Shown: positions 9,266 through 17,694, counted from the first letter of the stretch. The stretch: 44,346 nt of DNA from Marinobacterium ramblicola (GCF_019084545.1 NZ_JAHREP010000035.1:1-44346); one strand, 5' to 3'. The notes: generated from the letters alone by a model not told the origin. Made by a program: numbers and translations.

Positions 9266-10591
9266 ATGCCGGCCCCGTTGATAACCATTCCGTCCACGCC
9301 AGAGCTGCCCCAAAATGCCGATGCGGTTGTCATCGGCGGCGGCATCATCGGCGTGTGCGCCGCCTACTTCATGGCCCGTCAGGGCATGCATGTGGCCCTG
9401 ATCGAGAAGGGCCGCATCGGGGGCGAGCAATCCAGCCGCAACTGGGGCTGGTGTCGCCAACAGAACCGCGACGCACGCGAGTTGCCGCTGTCGACCAAGA
9501 GTCTAGATCTGTGGGAGGAGATCACCGCCGATCTCGGCGAGGATCTCGGCTTCCGCCGCTGCGGACTGCTCTATCTGTCGGATAACGAAGCAGAAATCGA
9601 GGGTTGGGCGAAGTGGGGCAAGTTCGCCGCCACTCAGGGGGTCGCCAGCCATATGCTGAGCGCCGCCGAAGCAGCGGAGCGCGGTGTTGCCACCGGCAAA
9701 CGCTGGAAAGGCGGTGTATTCGCCCCCACCGACGCCATTGCCGATCCGGCACGGGCGACCCCGTTGATCGCCAAGGGGATACTCAAGTACGGCGGCTCGG
9801 TACATCAGTTTTGCGCGGCACGCGGCATCGAGACCGAGGCGGGCAAGGTATCCGGCGTGATCACCGAAAATGGGGTGATCAAGACCTCCCAGGTGGTGAT
9901 GGCCGGCGGGGCCTGGGCCTCCTCCTTCTGCCGTCAACTCGGTATCCGCTTTCCTCAGGCCTCGGTACGCTCCACCATCCTGTCCGTGATGCCGGGCGCG
10001 GAGGGCATCCCCGATGCCCTGCACACGGCGGAGGTATCGATTACCCGCCGCGGCGACGGCGGTTATACCCTGGCGACATCGGGCCGGGCTCAGGTGGACC
10101 CGACCCCGCAGCAACTCCGATTCGCGAACAAGTTCCTGCCGATGTTCGCCAAGCGCTGGCGGATTCTATCCCCGGGTGATCTGCAGGGTTGGCTGTCGGG
10201 CCATGAAACCCTCTCCAAATGGGCGCTGGATCAACCCACGCCGATGGAGCGTATCCGCATCCTCGACCCGCGCCCCTCGCAGGAGATCGTGAACGAGACG
10301 CTGGCTCGCGCGCGACGGCTGCTGCCCGCCCTCGGCTCAGTCCCGATCCAGGCCGGTTGGGCAGGCTATATCGACAGTACGCCCGATGGCGTACCGGTGA
10401 TCGATCAAGCGGCCAACCTGCCCGGCTTTCTGCTTGCCGCCGGCTTTTCCGGCCACGGCTTCGGCATCGGCCCCGGCGCCGGGCGCCTGATCGCCGAACT
10501 GGTAACCGGCAAGACACCCTTTGTCGAGCACCGTCAGTACAGCCTGTCCCGCCTCGGCAAAAGTGCCTGGGGCAAGGTATCGGAATTCTGA
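9266..10591 (+). CDS. FAD-dependent amine/amino-acid oxidoreductase (DAO family)
   Basis: 441 residues. The dinucleotide-binding fold is near the N-terminus (AVVIGGGIIGVCAAYFMA, Glu of the second strand in VALIEKGRIGGEQS). A C-terminal FAD-contact region reads GFSGHGFGIGPGAGR, as in D-amino-acid dehydrogenase, sarcosine oxidase and opine oxidase relatives. The motif SRNWGWCRQQ follows the Rossmann segment. AGGAGA 7 bases before ATG 9266 sets the start. The likely role is oxidative deamination of an amino acid, opine or gamma-glutamylated amine feeding the aminotransferase/GabD pair. The exact substrate cannot be read from sequence. A strong terminator follows. Confidence 0.85.
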   Translation: MPAPLITIPSTPELPQNADAVVIGGGIIGVCAAYFMARQGMHVALIEKGRIGGEQSSRNWGWCRQQNRDARELPLSTKSLDLWEEITADLGEDLGFRRCGLLYLSDNEAEIEGWAKWGKFAATQGVASHMLSAAEAAERGVATGKRWKGGVFAPTDAIADPARATPLIAKGILKYGGSVHQFCAARGIETEAGKVSGVITENGVIKTSQVVMAGGAWASSFCRQLGIRFPQASVRSTILSVMPGAEGIPDALHTAEVSITRRGDGGYTLATSGRAQVDPTPQQLRFANKFLPMFAKRWRILSPGDLQGWLSGHETLSKWALDQPTPMERIRILDPRPSQEIVNETLARARRLLPALGSVPIQAGWAGYIDSTPDGVPVIDQAANLPGFLLAAGFSGHGFGIGPGAGRLIAELVTGKTPFVEHRQYSLSRLGKSAWGKVSEF

Positions 10592-10610
10592 GATACACCC
10601 TGCAGTTTTT

Positions 10611-10637
10611 GGCGGGAGTACTGCTCCCGCCTTTTTT
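10611..10637 (+). terminator. Rho-independent terminator of the oxidase cluster
   Basis: GGCGGGAG (10611-10618) and CTCCCGCC (10624-10631) form a perfect 8-bp stem with a 5-base loop, followed by TTTTTT. It lies 20 bases after the oxidase stop codon. Confidence 0.92.
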
Positions 10638-10655
10638 GTGCGCTTGGAACGGGCG

Positions 10656-10757
10656 CATCGCCGCTCCTGCGCATCCATGCGCCCGCGGCATATCGTACTT
10701 CCTGTACATCGCCGCTCCTGCGCATCCATGCGCCCGCGGCATATCGTACTTCCTGTA
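10656..10757. repeat. Two perfect tandem copies of a 51-bp intergenic repeat
   Basis: Units at 10656-10706 and 10707-10757 are identical. Each contains GCCGCTCCTGCGCATCC, then CGCCCGCGGCATATCG, then TACTTCCTGTACAT. Related sequence occurs at 26329-26430. The repeat lies between two convergent terminators. Its multiple-of-three length creates repeated peptide frames on both strands, but no start, ribosome-binding site or other sign of translation supports them. Confidence 0.9.
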
Positions 10758-10760
10758 CAT

Positions 10761-10784
10761 AAAAAAAGGAGGCTCAAGGCCTCC
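10761..10784 (-). terminator. Rho-independent terminator of the ABC transporter operon
   Basis: On the minus strand GGAGGC (10784-10779) pairs with GCCTCC (10773-10768) around a 5-base loop and runs into seven T residues (complement of 10767-10761). It lies 130 bases past the ATPase stop. Confidence 0.88.
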
Positions 10785-10915
10785 CAGCAAGACGGCAGGT
10801 GGAAATCTGCCAATGGACACTCTTTTCACTCAGGTACAGCTTGTTGCGGTTGCGCCAGCCCCGGTGCGACGGTTCAAGCGCAGGATCGGCCGACCTTGAT
10901 CGCACTCAGTCGGCC

Positions 10916-11719
10916 TTAAGCACCCAACAACAGTTTGTCGTCGTCCAGCTCTTCGCCATCGGGGCGGATCTGCGCAAACAGGTTGAGCAGGTCCTTGACG
11001 CCATACTGGCTGCGCTCTTCGCCGGACAGATCGAAGGCGACCTGGCCCTCATGCATCATGATGGTTCGGCTGCCATGATCCAGCGCCTGGCGCATGGAGT
11101 GGGTCACCATCAGTACGGTGAGCTTCTTCTCCGCCACGATCTGGTCGGTGATATCCATCACCAGCGCCGCGGTCTTCGGATCCAGCGCCGCGGTATGCTC
11201 ATCCAGCAGCAGGATCTTGCTCGGCTGCAGCGCCGACATCAGCAGGCTGACCGACTGGCGCTGGCCGCCGGAGAGCAGCCCCATCTTGGCATCGAGGCGA
11301 TCCTCAAGACCGAGATTGAGGCGGGAAAGCTGCTCGCGGAACAGCTGGCGCAGACGCTCATTCAGTGCCAGGCGCAGGCCGCCACGGTTGCCGCGGCCAT
11401 AGGCCAGCGCCATGTTCTCTTCGATGGTCATATCGCCGCAGGTACCCGCCAGCGGGTCCTGGAACACCCGCGCTACATCGCGGGTACGTGCCGCCGCCGA
11501 CAGCGCGGTCACGTCGCGGTCGTCGAAGTAGAGCCGCCCGGCGGAGCTGCGGATATCACCGGCGATGGTGTTGAGCAGGGTCGACTTGCCGGCGCCGTTG
11601 GAGCCGATCACGGTGATGAACTCACCCTGGGGGATGGTCAGATTAACGCCGCGCAAAGCTCGCTTTTCGGTCGCCAACCCGGCGTTGAAGGTGACTTTCA
11701 GATGTTCACAGCGGATCAT
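10916..11719 (-). CDS. ABC transporter ATPase, aromatic amino acid (TrpXYZ-like) system
   Basis: 267 residues from ATG 11719. Walker A is GSNGAGKST, the signature LLSGGQRQS, Walker B ILLLDEHTAALD, and the switch His is in MVTHSMRQA. It energises the membrane permease encoded just upstream, and its ATG overlaps the permease stop (ATGA). The longer frame from 11755 lies inside the permease gene and was rejected. The combination of permease and DUF534-type binding protein matches the TrpXYZ family, described in Gram-positives as importing tryptophan or tyrosine. The ligand here is inferred only. Confidence 0.88.
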   Translation of the reverse strand: MIRCEHLKVTFNAGLATEKRALRGVNLTIPQGEFITVIGSNGAGKSTLLNTIAGDIRSSAGRLYFDDRDVTALSAAARTRDVARVFQDPLAGTCGDMTIEENMALAYGRGNRGGLRLALNERLRQLFREQLSRLNLGLEDRLDAKMGLLSGGQRQSVSLLMSALQPSKILLLDEHTAALDPKTAALVMDITDQIVAEKKLTVLMVTHSMRQALDHGSRTIMMHEGQVAFDLSGEERSQYGVKDLLNLFAQIRPDGEELDDDKLLLGA

Positions 11720-12621
11720 GCGGCACCTCCCTGGGCGGCCTTGCGCGCTTTCCATTCACGGCGGAAATGCGGCAGGATCAGCGCCAGACCCACCAGCACC
11801 GCGGTAATCAGGTTGAGATCGGAGGTGGTGAAGCCGATGAAATCAGCATTCAGCGCCACCGACACCGCCAGGCGGTAGAGCAGCGAGCCGAGAATACAGC
11901 TGAACACGATCACCAGCATGGAGCGGCTGTTGAGCAGGCTTTCACCGACGATCACCGCCGCCAGACCGACCACGATGGTGCCGATCCCCATGGTCGAGTC
12001 GGCAAAGCCGTTGGTCTGTGCGAACAGCGCACCGGCCAGCGCCACCAGGCCGTTGGACAGTGCCAGACCGGCGTAGATCTTCTCGTTGATCACGATACCG
12101 TTGGCCTGCGCCATGCGCGGGTTGGCGCCGGTGGCGCGCATCGCCATGCCGTACTGGGTGTTGAGGAACCAGGCCAGCAGCAGGCCGACTGCGATCACCA
12201 CCGCGGCGACGAAAATCACCTTCAGGTACATATTGGGGATACCCAGCGACTCGAACGGCGACAGTACGGTCGGCTCGGCGATCAGCGCCAGATTGGGCTT
12301 GCCCATGACCCGCAGGTTGATGGTGTAGAGCGCCGTCATGGTCAGGATACTGGCCAGCAGGTGCAGGATATTGAAGCGCAGGTTGAGCCAGGCGGTCAGC
12401 AGACCGGCGGCGGCACCGCCGAACATGGCGCACAGCGTAGCCAGATAGGGGTTCACACCGGCGAGGATCAGCGCCGCCGCCAGTGCCGCGCCCAGGGTAA
12501 AACTGCCATCGACGGTCAGGTCGGGGAAATCAAGCACGCGGAAGGTCAGGTAGACCCCGACCGCCACGAGACCGAAGATGAAACCGATCTCCAGCGTGCC
12601 GAGAAAAGAGAATAGAGACAT
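11716..12621 (-). CDS. ABC transporter permease, TrpY-like
   Basis: 301 residues, strongly hydrophobic with about eight to nine predicted membrane segments, beginning IGFIFGLVAVGVYLTFRVLDFPDLTVDGSF. This DLTVDG motif is typical of permeases that pair with PF04392 binding proteins (branched-chain permease superfamily). The EAA-like cytoplasmic loop contacting the ATPase lies around ATGANPRMAQANG. The C-terminal residues KARKAAQGG are basic and cytoplasmic. The gene is second in a minus-strand operon, 128 bases after the binding-protein gene. Confidence 0.87.
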   Translation of the reverse strand: MSLFSFLGTLEIGFIFGLVAVGVYLTFRVLDFPDLTVDGSFTLGAALAAALILAGVNPYLATLCAMFGGAAAGLLTAWLNLRFNILHLLASILTMTALYTINLRVMGKPNLALIAEPTVLSPFESLGIPNMYLKVIFVAAVVIAVGLLLAWFLNTQYGMAMRATGANPRMAQANGIVINEKIYAGLALSNGLVALAGALFAQTNGFADSTMGIGTIVVGLAAVIVGESLLNSRSMLVIVFSCILGSLLYRLAVSVALNADFIGFTTSDLNLITAVLVGLALILPHFRREWKARKAAQGGAA

Positions 12622-12650
12622 GTGGATATACCTCGTCTAGTGCCGCACCC

Positions 12651-12691
12651 GGTGAGTGCCGCAAGGCCCTGACGACCTCGCGACACTCACC
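12651..12691 (-). other. Intercistronic hairpin between binding protein and permease genes
   Basis: GGTGAGTG (12651-12658) and CACTCACC (12684-12691) form a perfect 8-bp stem with a 25-base loop. There is no U-tract. Such hairpins between a binding-protein gene and its permease often protect the upstream mRNA and raise the binding-protein ratio; that role is inferred. Confidence 0.5.
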
Positions 12692-12749
12692 TCAAGACAT
12701 AAGCCGTGCAGGCTCCGGGGTTGCTTAGGTATTGCTTAAGCTACGGCTG

Positions 12750-13721
12750 TTACTGAACGACTTTGGTGGTGCGCTTGAGCACGGACTGCGGGATCTCGAC
12801 CCCCATCCGCTTGGCCATGCTGGTGTTCACGTACAGGTCGGAACCGACCGCCACGCGCACCGGGATATCGCCGGCCTTCTCACCCTTGAGGATGCGCACG
12901 ACCACGGCGCCGGTCTGGCGACCGATATCGTGGTAGTTGAAGCCCAGCGCCGCCACCGCGCCGCGCTCAACCGAGCCGGTATCGCCGGAGAACACCGGGA
13001 TCTTGCCGTCGATACCGACCTTCACCACCGACTCCAGTGCGGTCAGGATGGTGTTGTCGGTGGGGCAGTAGATCGCCTCTACCTCGCCGATCAGCTTCTG
13101 CGTCGCCATCATCACGTCGGAGGATTTCGGTGCCGGCGCTTCAATGATCTCCAGACCCATCTTCTCCGCTTCCTGCTTCAACAGGGCGACGATCGCCACC
13201 GCGTTGGGCTCACCCGGGTTGTAGGGTACGCCCAGCTTCTTCAGGTTGGGCAGAAACTCGCGGATCAGCCCCAGATGCTGAGCCACCGGGGTCATGTCGG
13301 ACAGGCCGGTGACGTTGGCACCCGGCGCCTCGTAGTTGGTCACCAGCTTGGCAGACAGCGGATCGGTCACCGCCGAGAACACCACCGGAATATCCCGGGT
13401 GGCACTGACCAGGCTCTGTGCCGACGGCGTGGAGATGCCGACGATCACGTCCGGCGCATCGCCAACCAGCTTGCGGGCGATCTGTGCCGCTACCGCCGGA
13501 TTGCCCTGGGCGCTCTCGTAAGTGAATTTCAGGTCCTGTTCGGTGTAGCCGTTCTCCATCAGGGTCTGCTTGATGCCGTCACGCACGGCGTCCAGCGCCG
13601 GGTGTTCGACGATTGCCGTGGTCGCCACGTACACAGGCGCCGCCTGGGCCGCGGATAGGGTCAGGGTAGTGGCAGCAACAGCGGCGGTCAGCAGCTTCTT
13701 CAGGTTCATTGCGGTTTTCAT
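12750..13721 (-). CDS. ABC transporter substrate-binding protein, PF04392 (TrpX-like)
   Basis: 323 residues from ATG 13721, 8 bases after GGAG; the GTG at 13730 has no proper spacing. A Sec signal peptide (KKLL, then an Ala/Thr-rich core, cleavage after AAQA) directs it to the periplasm. The mature protein has the DUF534 layout, with HPALDAVRDGIKQTL, DVIVGISTPSAQSL and PVVFSAVTDPLSAKLV. Family members bind tryptophan, tyrosine or related aromatics. Its neighbours, a Leu/Phe-type dehydrogenase and an aromatic aminotransferase just upstream on the same strand, support an aromatic ligand. Confidence 0.88.
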   Translation of the reverse strand: MKTAMNLKKLLTAAVAATTLTLSAAQAAPVYVATTAIVEHPALDAVRDGIKQTLMENGYTEQDLKFTYESAQGNPAVAAQIARKLVGDAPDVIVGISTPSAQSLVSATRDIPVVFSAVTDPLSAKLVTNYEAPGANVTGLSDMTPVAQHLGLIREFLPNLKKLGVPYNPGEPNAVAIVALLKQEAEKMGLEIIEAPAPKSSDVMMATQKLIGEVEAIYCPTDNTILTALESVVKVGIDGKIPVFSGDTGSVERGAVAALGFNYHDIGRQTGAVVVRILKGEKAGDIPVRVAVGSDLYVNTSMAKRMGVEIPQSVLKRTTKVVQ

Positions 13722-13780
13722 CGGTAGCACTCCAGTTATTTATGCTTATTCAGGTGGTGCGGTTAATGAGGCGGCAGCGC

Positions 13781-14842
13781 TCAGGCGGCAGCCCGGGGTT
13801 GGCAGTCATCGAAGCCAGCGATCCGCTCGGCGCCGATCAGATCGGCGGCGTGGCTGGTGGCGATTTCGCGTTCATCAGCCAGGGTGAACACCTGATCCAG
13901 GGTGGCGGCGATCTCGTCGACCTTACGCCAGACCCAGGCGTCGTCGCTCTTCTCCAGGTCACCGGCGACCGCCAGCAGGCCACCGCAGTTGACGATGTAA
14001 TCGGGCACGTAGAGCACGCCGCGACGCGCCAGCTCGATGCCGTGGTTGGGGTGGGTCAGCTGATTATTGGCGGCGCCGGCAACGATGGAGGCCTGGATCT
14101 GGCCGATGCTGTCATCGTTGATCACCATCCCCAGCGCGCAGGGGCTGTAGATATCCACAGGCTGGGCATGGATCACCGAGGGGTCGACGATGTCGATGCC
14201 GAAAGTGTCACGGGCGCGCTCGACCGAGGAGGTCTGCACCTCGGCGGCCACCACCTCGGCGCCGCGCTCGCGCAGCAGCTCGACCAGTTTGAAGCCGACC
14301 TTGCCCAACCCCTGTACCGCCACGCGGCGACCGCTCAGGTCATCGCTGCCGTAACGGTGACGGGCAGCGGCAAGGATCGAGGTCAGCACGCCGTAGGCGG
14401 TAACCAGGTCCGGCGCCAGCCCGGCACGTCCACCCAGGTGTGACGTACGCTCGGCCATCACCTCCACATCCGCGGCACTGAGACCCACATCGACACCGGT
14501 TTTCACCTTGCCGCCCAGGCTCTCGACAAAATCGCCCATGGCGAGGAAGGTGGCGCGGCGGTCTATGGCCTCCGGGTTGGCAATCATCACCGATTTGGAG
14601 CCGCCGTAGTCGAGCCCGGCCAGTACCGACTTGTAGGTCATGCCACGGGACAGGCGCAGCACATCGGTAAACGCCTCCTGGGCGCTGGCGTAGTTGCGCA
14701 GACGGCAGCCACCGACCGCAGGCTTGCCGTTCCAGGCCCGGTGCACGGCGGTGATCGCCTTCAGCCCGGTGGCCTCGTCAAAGTGCATGTACACGTTAAC
14801 GTGGTTGTCGAATTCGGGGTGATCGAACAGGACGGTATTCAT
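13781..14842 (-). CDS. Leu/Phe/Val-type amino acid dehydrogenase
   Basis: 353 residues. The N-terminal catalytic domain holds the two conserved lysines, in RGMTYKSVLAG and in GLDYGGSKSVM. The latter has Ser where relatives usually have GGGK. The Rossmann motif VAVQGLGKVGFKLVELL starts at about residue 170, and VAGAANNQL lies in the nicotinamide pocket. It oxidatively deaminates a hydrophobic amino acid (leucine, valine or phenylalanine) to the 2-oxo acid with NAD. It starts 3 bases after the aminotransferase stop, so the two are cotranscribed. Both feed 2-oxo acids towards the E1/E2 complex encoded at 19448-22857. The gap of 59 bases to the binding-protein gene suggests one operon. Confidence 0.85.
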   Translation of the reverse strand: MNTVLFDHPEFDNHVNVYMHFDEATGLKAITAVHRAWNGKPAVGGCRLRNYASAQEAFTDVLRLSRGMTYKSVLAGLDYGGSKSVMIANPEAIDRRATFLAMGDFVESLGGKVKTGVDVGLSAADVEVMAERTSHLGGRAGLAPDLVTAYGVLTSILAAARHRYGSDDLSGRRVAVQGLGKVGFKLVELLRERGAEVVAAEVQTSSVERARDTFGIDIVDPSVIHAQPVDIYSPCALGMVINDDSIGQIQASIVAGAANNQLTHPNHGIELARRGVLYVPDYIVNCGGLLAVAGDLEKSDDAWVWRKVDEIAATLDQVFTLADEREIATSHAADLIGAERIAGFDDCQPRAAA

Positions 14843-14845
14843 GGA

Positions 14846-16102
14846 TCAGATCTCCACTGTTTTTCTTATATCGAAGTGCTTGCCTTGGGGCGTGTCATGG
14901 TCTGGCGATACGCCAACGGTCTGCGCCAGCGCAGCGACAAAGGAACCGATGGAGCGATCGCTAAGGCCCGCGACATTGAAACGGCCGGACTCAACCAGAT
15001 AGATGCCGTGCCGCTTGCGCAGCGCCACCACCTGCTCGCGCTCGATGCCGAGGAAGGAGAACATGCCGCGCTGATGGCGGATGTGACCGAAGTCGCCATT
15101 CACACCGGCCTGCTCCAGACGATCCACCAGGCGGTGGCGCAGGTAACCGATCCGCTCGCGCATGGCGGTAAGCTCGCTCTGCCAAAGCCCGGTCAGCCCC
15201 GCGTCGCCGAGGATGGTTTCCACCACCGCGCCGCCATGGGCCGGCGGCATGGAGTAGTGGCCGCGAATGCGGCTGAACAGCTGGCCGCCGGCACGCTCGG
15301 TCTGCGCCGGGGTGCGGCCGATCAGGAACAAGGCACCGGTACGCTCACGATAGAGGCCGAAATTCTTCGAGCAGGAGGTCGCCACCATCATCTCGGGCAG
15401 GCGTTCGGCCAGATAACGCACGCCGTAGGCATCCTGATCCAGCCCGTCACCCAGCCCCTGGTAGGCGATATCGACGAACGGCAACAGGCCGCGACGCTCG
15501 ATCAGCTCGGCCAGTTGCCGCCACTGATCGGGTTCCAGGTCGGCGCCGGTGGGGTTGTGGCAGCAGCCGTGGAGCAGCACGATATCGCCCGCTTCAGCCC
15601 CGTTCAGGGTCTCGATCATCTCGTCAAAGCGGAGCGAGCGCTGCGCCGCGTCGTAATAGGGGTACTCGCGAATCTCAAGCCCGGCACCTGCGAGCAGCGG
15701 ACGGTGGTTGGCCCAGGTCGGATCGCTGACCCAGATCCGCCCGGTGGGGCTGCAGGCCGCCAGCAGTTCGGCACCGATACGCAGGGCGCCGCAGCCGCCC
15801 GGCGTCTGCGCCGACACCACTCGCTTCTCTTCGATCACCCGGTGATCGGCACCGAACACCAGTTGCGCGATCAGCCGGTTGAAACCCTCGCTGCCGGCAG
15901 GGCCGATATAGCTCTTGCTGGTCTCATGCTCCAGCAGCAGCCGTTCGGCGCTGGACACCGCCTGCATGATCGGGGTTTGCCCCTGCTCGTCCTTATACAC
16001 ACCGATACCGAGATCAAGCTTGTTGGGGTTTATATCGCGGCGATAGCCGGCCATCAGCGCCAGTATCGGATCCTCGGCTACGGGTTGCAGTGTTTCGTAC
16101 AT
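14846..16102 (-). CDS. Aromatic amino acid aminotransferase (class I, TyrB/AspC type)
   Basis: 418 residues, a little longer than the usual 397 because of a C-terminal tail. Key features: LGIGVYKDEQG at the N-terminus, HGCCHNPTGADL, the substrate-pocket FVDIAYQG, the PLP Lys in SCSKNFGLYRERTG, and the carboxylate-binding Arg in VESGRFNVAGL. It converts tyrosine, phenylalanine or tryptophan plus 2-oxoglutarate to the aryl-pyruvate plus glutamate. Oxaloacetate/aspartate activity is also possible. It is the first gene of the minus-strand operon that continues into the dehydrogenase and importer. An AAAGAA-N3-TTCTT motif lies 450 bases upstream. Confidence 0.87.
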   Translation of the reverse strand: MYETLQPVAEDPILALMAGYRRDINPNKLDLGIGVYKDEQGQTPIMQAVSSAERLLLEHETSKSYIGPAGSEGFNRLIAQLVFGADHRVIEEKRVVSAQTPGGCGALRIGAELLAACSPTGRIWVSDPTWANHRPLLAGAGLEIREYPYYDAAQRSLRFDEMIETLNGAEAGDIVLLHGCCHNPTGADLEPDQWRQLAELIERRGLLPFVDIAYQGLGDGLDQDAYGVRYLAERLPEMMVATSCSKNFGLYRERTGALFLIGRTPAQTERAGGQLFSRIRGHYSMPPAHGGAVVETILGDAGLTGLWQSELTAMRERIGYLRHRLVDRLEQAGVNGDFGHIRHQRGMFSFLGIEREQVVALRKRHGIYLVESGRFNVAGLSDRSIGSFVAALAQTVGVSPDHDTPQGKHFDIRKTVEI

Positions 16103-16230
16103 CGAAGTCCACCTTTCAAGAACCTGGCCGACGCCAGATGCGACAACGCGCCGCGCGCCAGGCTCGGATTGAATTGGATAGGGGAATACTTAAATCAGAC
16201 GCCAGATTTCAGGCGTTAGCTTTCGGGCGG

Positions 16231-16389
16231 TCAGTAGCCCGGGGGCGCGCTGAACAGCCGGGCGTAGACAACCTCGCCGCGGGGCTTCAGCTCAGAGAGG
16301 GTAAACAGGCGTGCGCGGCGACAGCATAGCGCCAGACCGCACAGGTCACTGGATGACAGCTGGATTGAAGGGGTTCTATCGCGGTTCAT
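16231..16389 (-). CDS. Candidate 52-residue small protein upstream of the aminotransferase
   Basis: ATG at 16389 is preceded by GAGG 6 bases upstream and the frame ends at TGA 16233-16231. The peptide begins MNRDRTPSIQLSSSDLCG and continues with a Cys/Arg-rich middle (ALCCRRARLFTL), ending APPGY. It has no membrane segment and no recognised family. It lies in the 590-base leader between the aminotransferase (start 16102) and the divergent MarR-GNAT gene. It could be a translated small protein, an upstream ORF in the leader, or chance. Confidence 0.35.
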   Translation of the reverse strand: MNRDRTPSIQLSSSDLCGLALCCRRARLFTLSELKPRGEVVYARLFSAPPGY

Positions 16390-16554
16390 TCCGCACCTCA
16401 GCATCACGTTCTTATTGTTATACCGGTTAGGCCGGATGGCTCGGCGTACCGGTGACAGCTGTGAAAAAGTCTATCCCTTTAGTTACGAAAGGTGCTTAGA
16501 GTTTCGATGCCATTACCAACCAGTTTTAAAAGACTATTCGATAGTTACTAGCTT

Positions 16555-16569
16555 AAAGAAAGATTCTTC
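16555..16569. promoter_or_regulatory. Candidate Lrp-type operator, second copy
   Basis: AAAGAAAGATTCTTC is an interrupted palindrome (AAAGAA-N3-TTCTTC) differing by one arm base from the perfect site at 19270-19284. It lies in the divergent region between the aromatic aminotransferase operon and the MarR-GNAT gene. A role for the regulator encoded at 18801-19259 is inferred from the shared motif. Confidence 0.5.
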
Positions 16570-16643
16570 ACATCCTGACGAAATTCATGAAGAGATGACC
16601 CGCTGATAACAACAGCACTTGATTGAGATCAACCTACTCCAAT

Positions 16644-16665
16644 ATTATGTAACCAGTTACGTAAT
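16644..16665. promoter_or_regulatory. 22-bp near-perfect palindrome, probable MarR-type operator
   Basis: ATTATGTAAC (16644-16653) and GTTACGTAAT (16656-16665) are inverted copies, 9 of 10 matching, around a CA centre. The site ends 28 bases before the ATG of the MarR-GNAT gene. Its size and symmetry fit a MarR dimer, so autoregulation is likely. Confidence 0.7.
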
Positions 16666-16693
16666 CTATTACAAAGCCCAGGATTACCCCCTC

Positions 16694-17653
16694 ATGGATC
16701 AAATGCAGAGCTTCGGCAGCCTGTCGCTGGGCAGCCGGTTGCGGCGGCTGTCGGACCGACTGGTCGCCGACGTGGTGGATATCTACCAGGCACAGGGTGT
16801 GGAGCTGAATCCCACCTTCTTTCCGTTGTTCAACCTGCTCTACCGGCAGGGGGCGATGTCGGTGACCGAAGCGGCCGAACTGCTCGGTGTCACCCACCCC
16901 GCGATCAGCAAGATCGCGCGCAAGATGCTGGCCGAACACTGGCTGAGCAAAACCACCGACCCCAGCGACGAGCGCCGCCAGTTGCTGGCGTTGAGCGAGC
17001 GCAGCCAGCAGTTGCTGACGCGGATCAAACCGATCTGGCGGCAGATCCAGTCGCACCTGGATGCGCTGATGGCAGGTCAGCAGCACCCGCTGCTGGCGGC
17101 GATGGATGAGTTCGAAGCGAAAGTGGCACAGCAGGGGTTCAAGGCGCCGGTGCTGGCGGCACTGGCCGATATTCAGCCCTGCGCCGAGATCGAGATCATC
17201 GGCTGGGATAGCCAACTGCGCGATCACTTCCGCGAGCTGAACCTGGCCTGGCTCGATCGCTACTTTAACGGAGAACTGACCGAGCAGGACCACCGGGCCC
17301 TGGACAACCCCGAAGGCTACTATCTGGCCAAGGGCGGCTACATCTGGTTTGCCCGCGCCGACGACAAGATCGTCGGTTGCTGCGCGCTGGCCAAACAGGG
17401 CGAGCAGCGGTTCGAGATATCCAAGATGGGGGTCGACGAGAGTTGTCAGGGTCAGGGCGTCGGCCGCCGACTGATGCTGACCGCGCTGGCCAAGGCGCGG
17501 GAGCTGGGCGCGACCGAGGTCTATCTGGAGAGCGCCACCCGGCTGGAGCGGGCGATAAACCTGTATCGCAATCTGGGCTTTCGAGCGGTGCCCCACCCCG
17601 ATGGCCAATCGATCTACCCGCGCTCCGATATCTATATGACGCTGACGCTTTAA
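16694..17653 (+). CDS. MarR-type regulator fused to a GNAT acetyltransferase
   Basis: 319 residues from ATG 16694; the longer frame from TTG 16619 runs through the operator and was rejected. Residues 1-140 form a MarR winged helix (MSVTEAAELLGVTHPAISKIARKM, then SDERRQLL for the wing). Residues about 155-319 form a GNAT domain with the acetyl-CoA loop GVDESCQGQGVGRRLM and the tail NLYRNLGFRAVP. Such fusions are annotated as bifunctional helix-turn-helix/acetyltransferases; what they acetylate is not known to me. It is followed after 41 bases by azlC and azlD, suggesting an operon that senses and exports an amino acid or analogue. Confidence 0.88.
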   Translation: MDQMQSFGSLSLGSRLRRLSDRLVADVVDIYQAQGVELNPTFFPLFNLLYRQGAMSVTEAAELLGVTHPAISKIARKMLAEHWLSKTTDPSDERRQLLALSERSQQLLTRIKPIWRQIQSHLDALMAGQQHPLLAAMDEFEAKVAQQGFKAPVLAALADIQPCAEIEIIGWDSQLRDHFRELNLAWLDRYFNGELTEQDHRALDNPEGYYLAKGGYIWFARADDKIVGCCALAKQGEQRFEISKMGVDESCQGQGVGRRLMLTALAKARELGATEVYLESATRLERAINLYRNLGFRAVPHPDGQSIYPRSDIYMTLTL

Positions 17654-17694
17654 GCACTCAGCGCTACACGTTGACCACTGGGCAGGAGAGTTCG

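Noticed and set aside
10534-10829. Repeated peptide frames across the 51-bp tandem repeat
   Set aside because: Repetition arises from a DNA repeat whose length is a multiple of three; frames cross two terminators and lack ribosome-binding sites.
14741-16219. 492-codon plus-strand frame opposite the aminotransferase
   Set aside because: Antisense shadow of the aminotransferase gene with no recognisable domain.
16415-16606. 63-codon plus-strand frame before the MarR-GNAT gene
   Set aside because: No ribosome-binding site or family; overlaps the candidate Lrp operator region.
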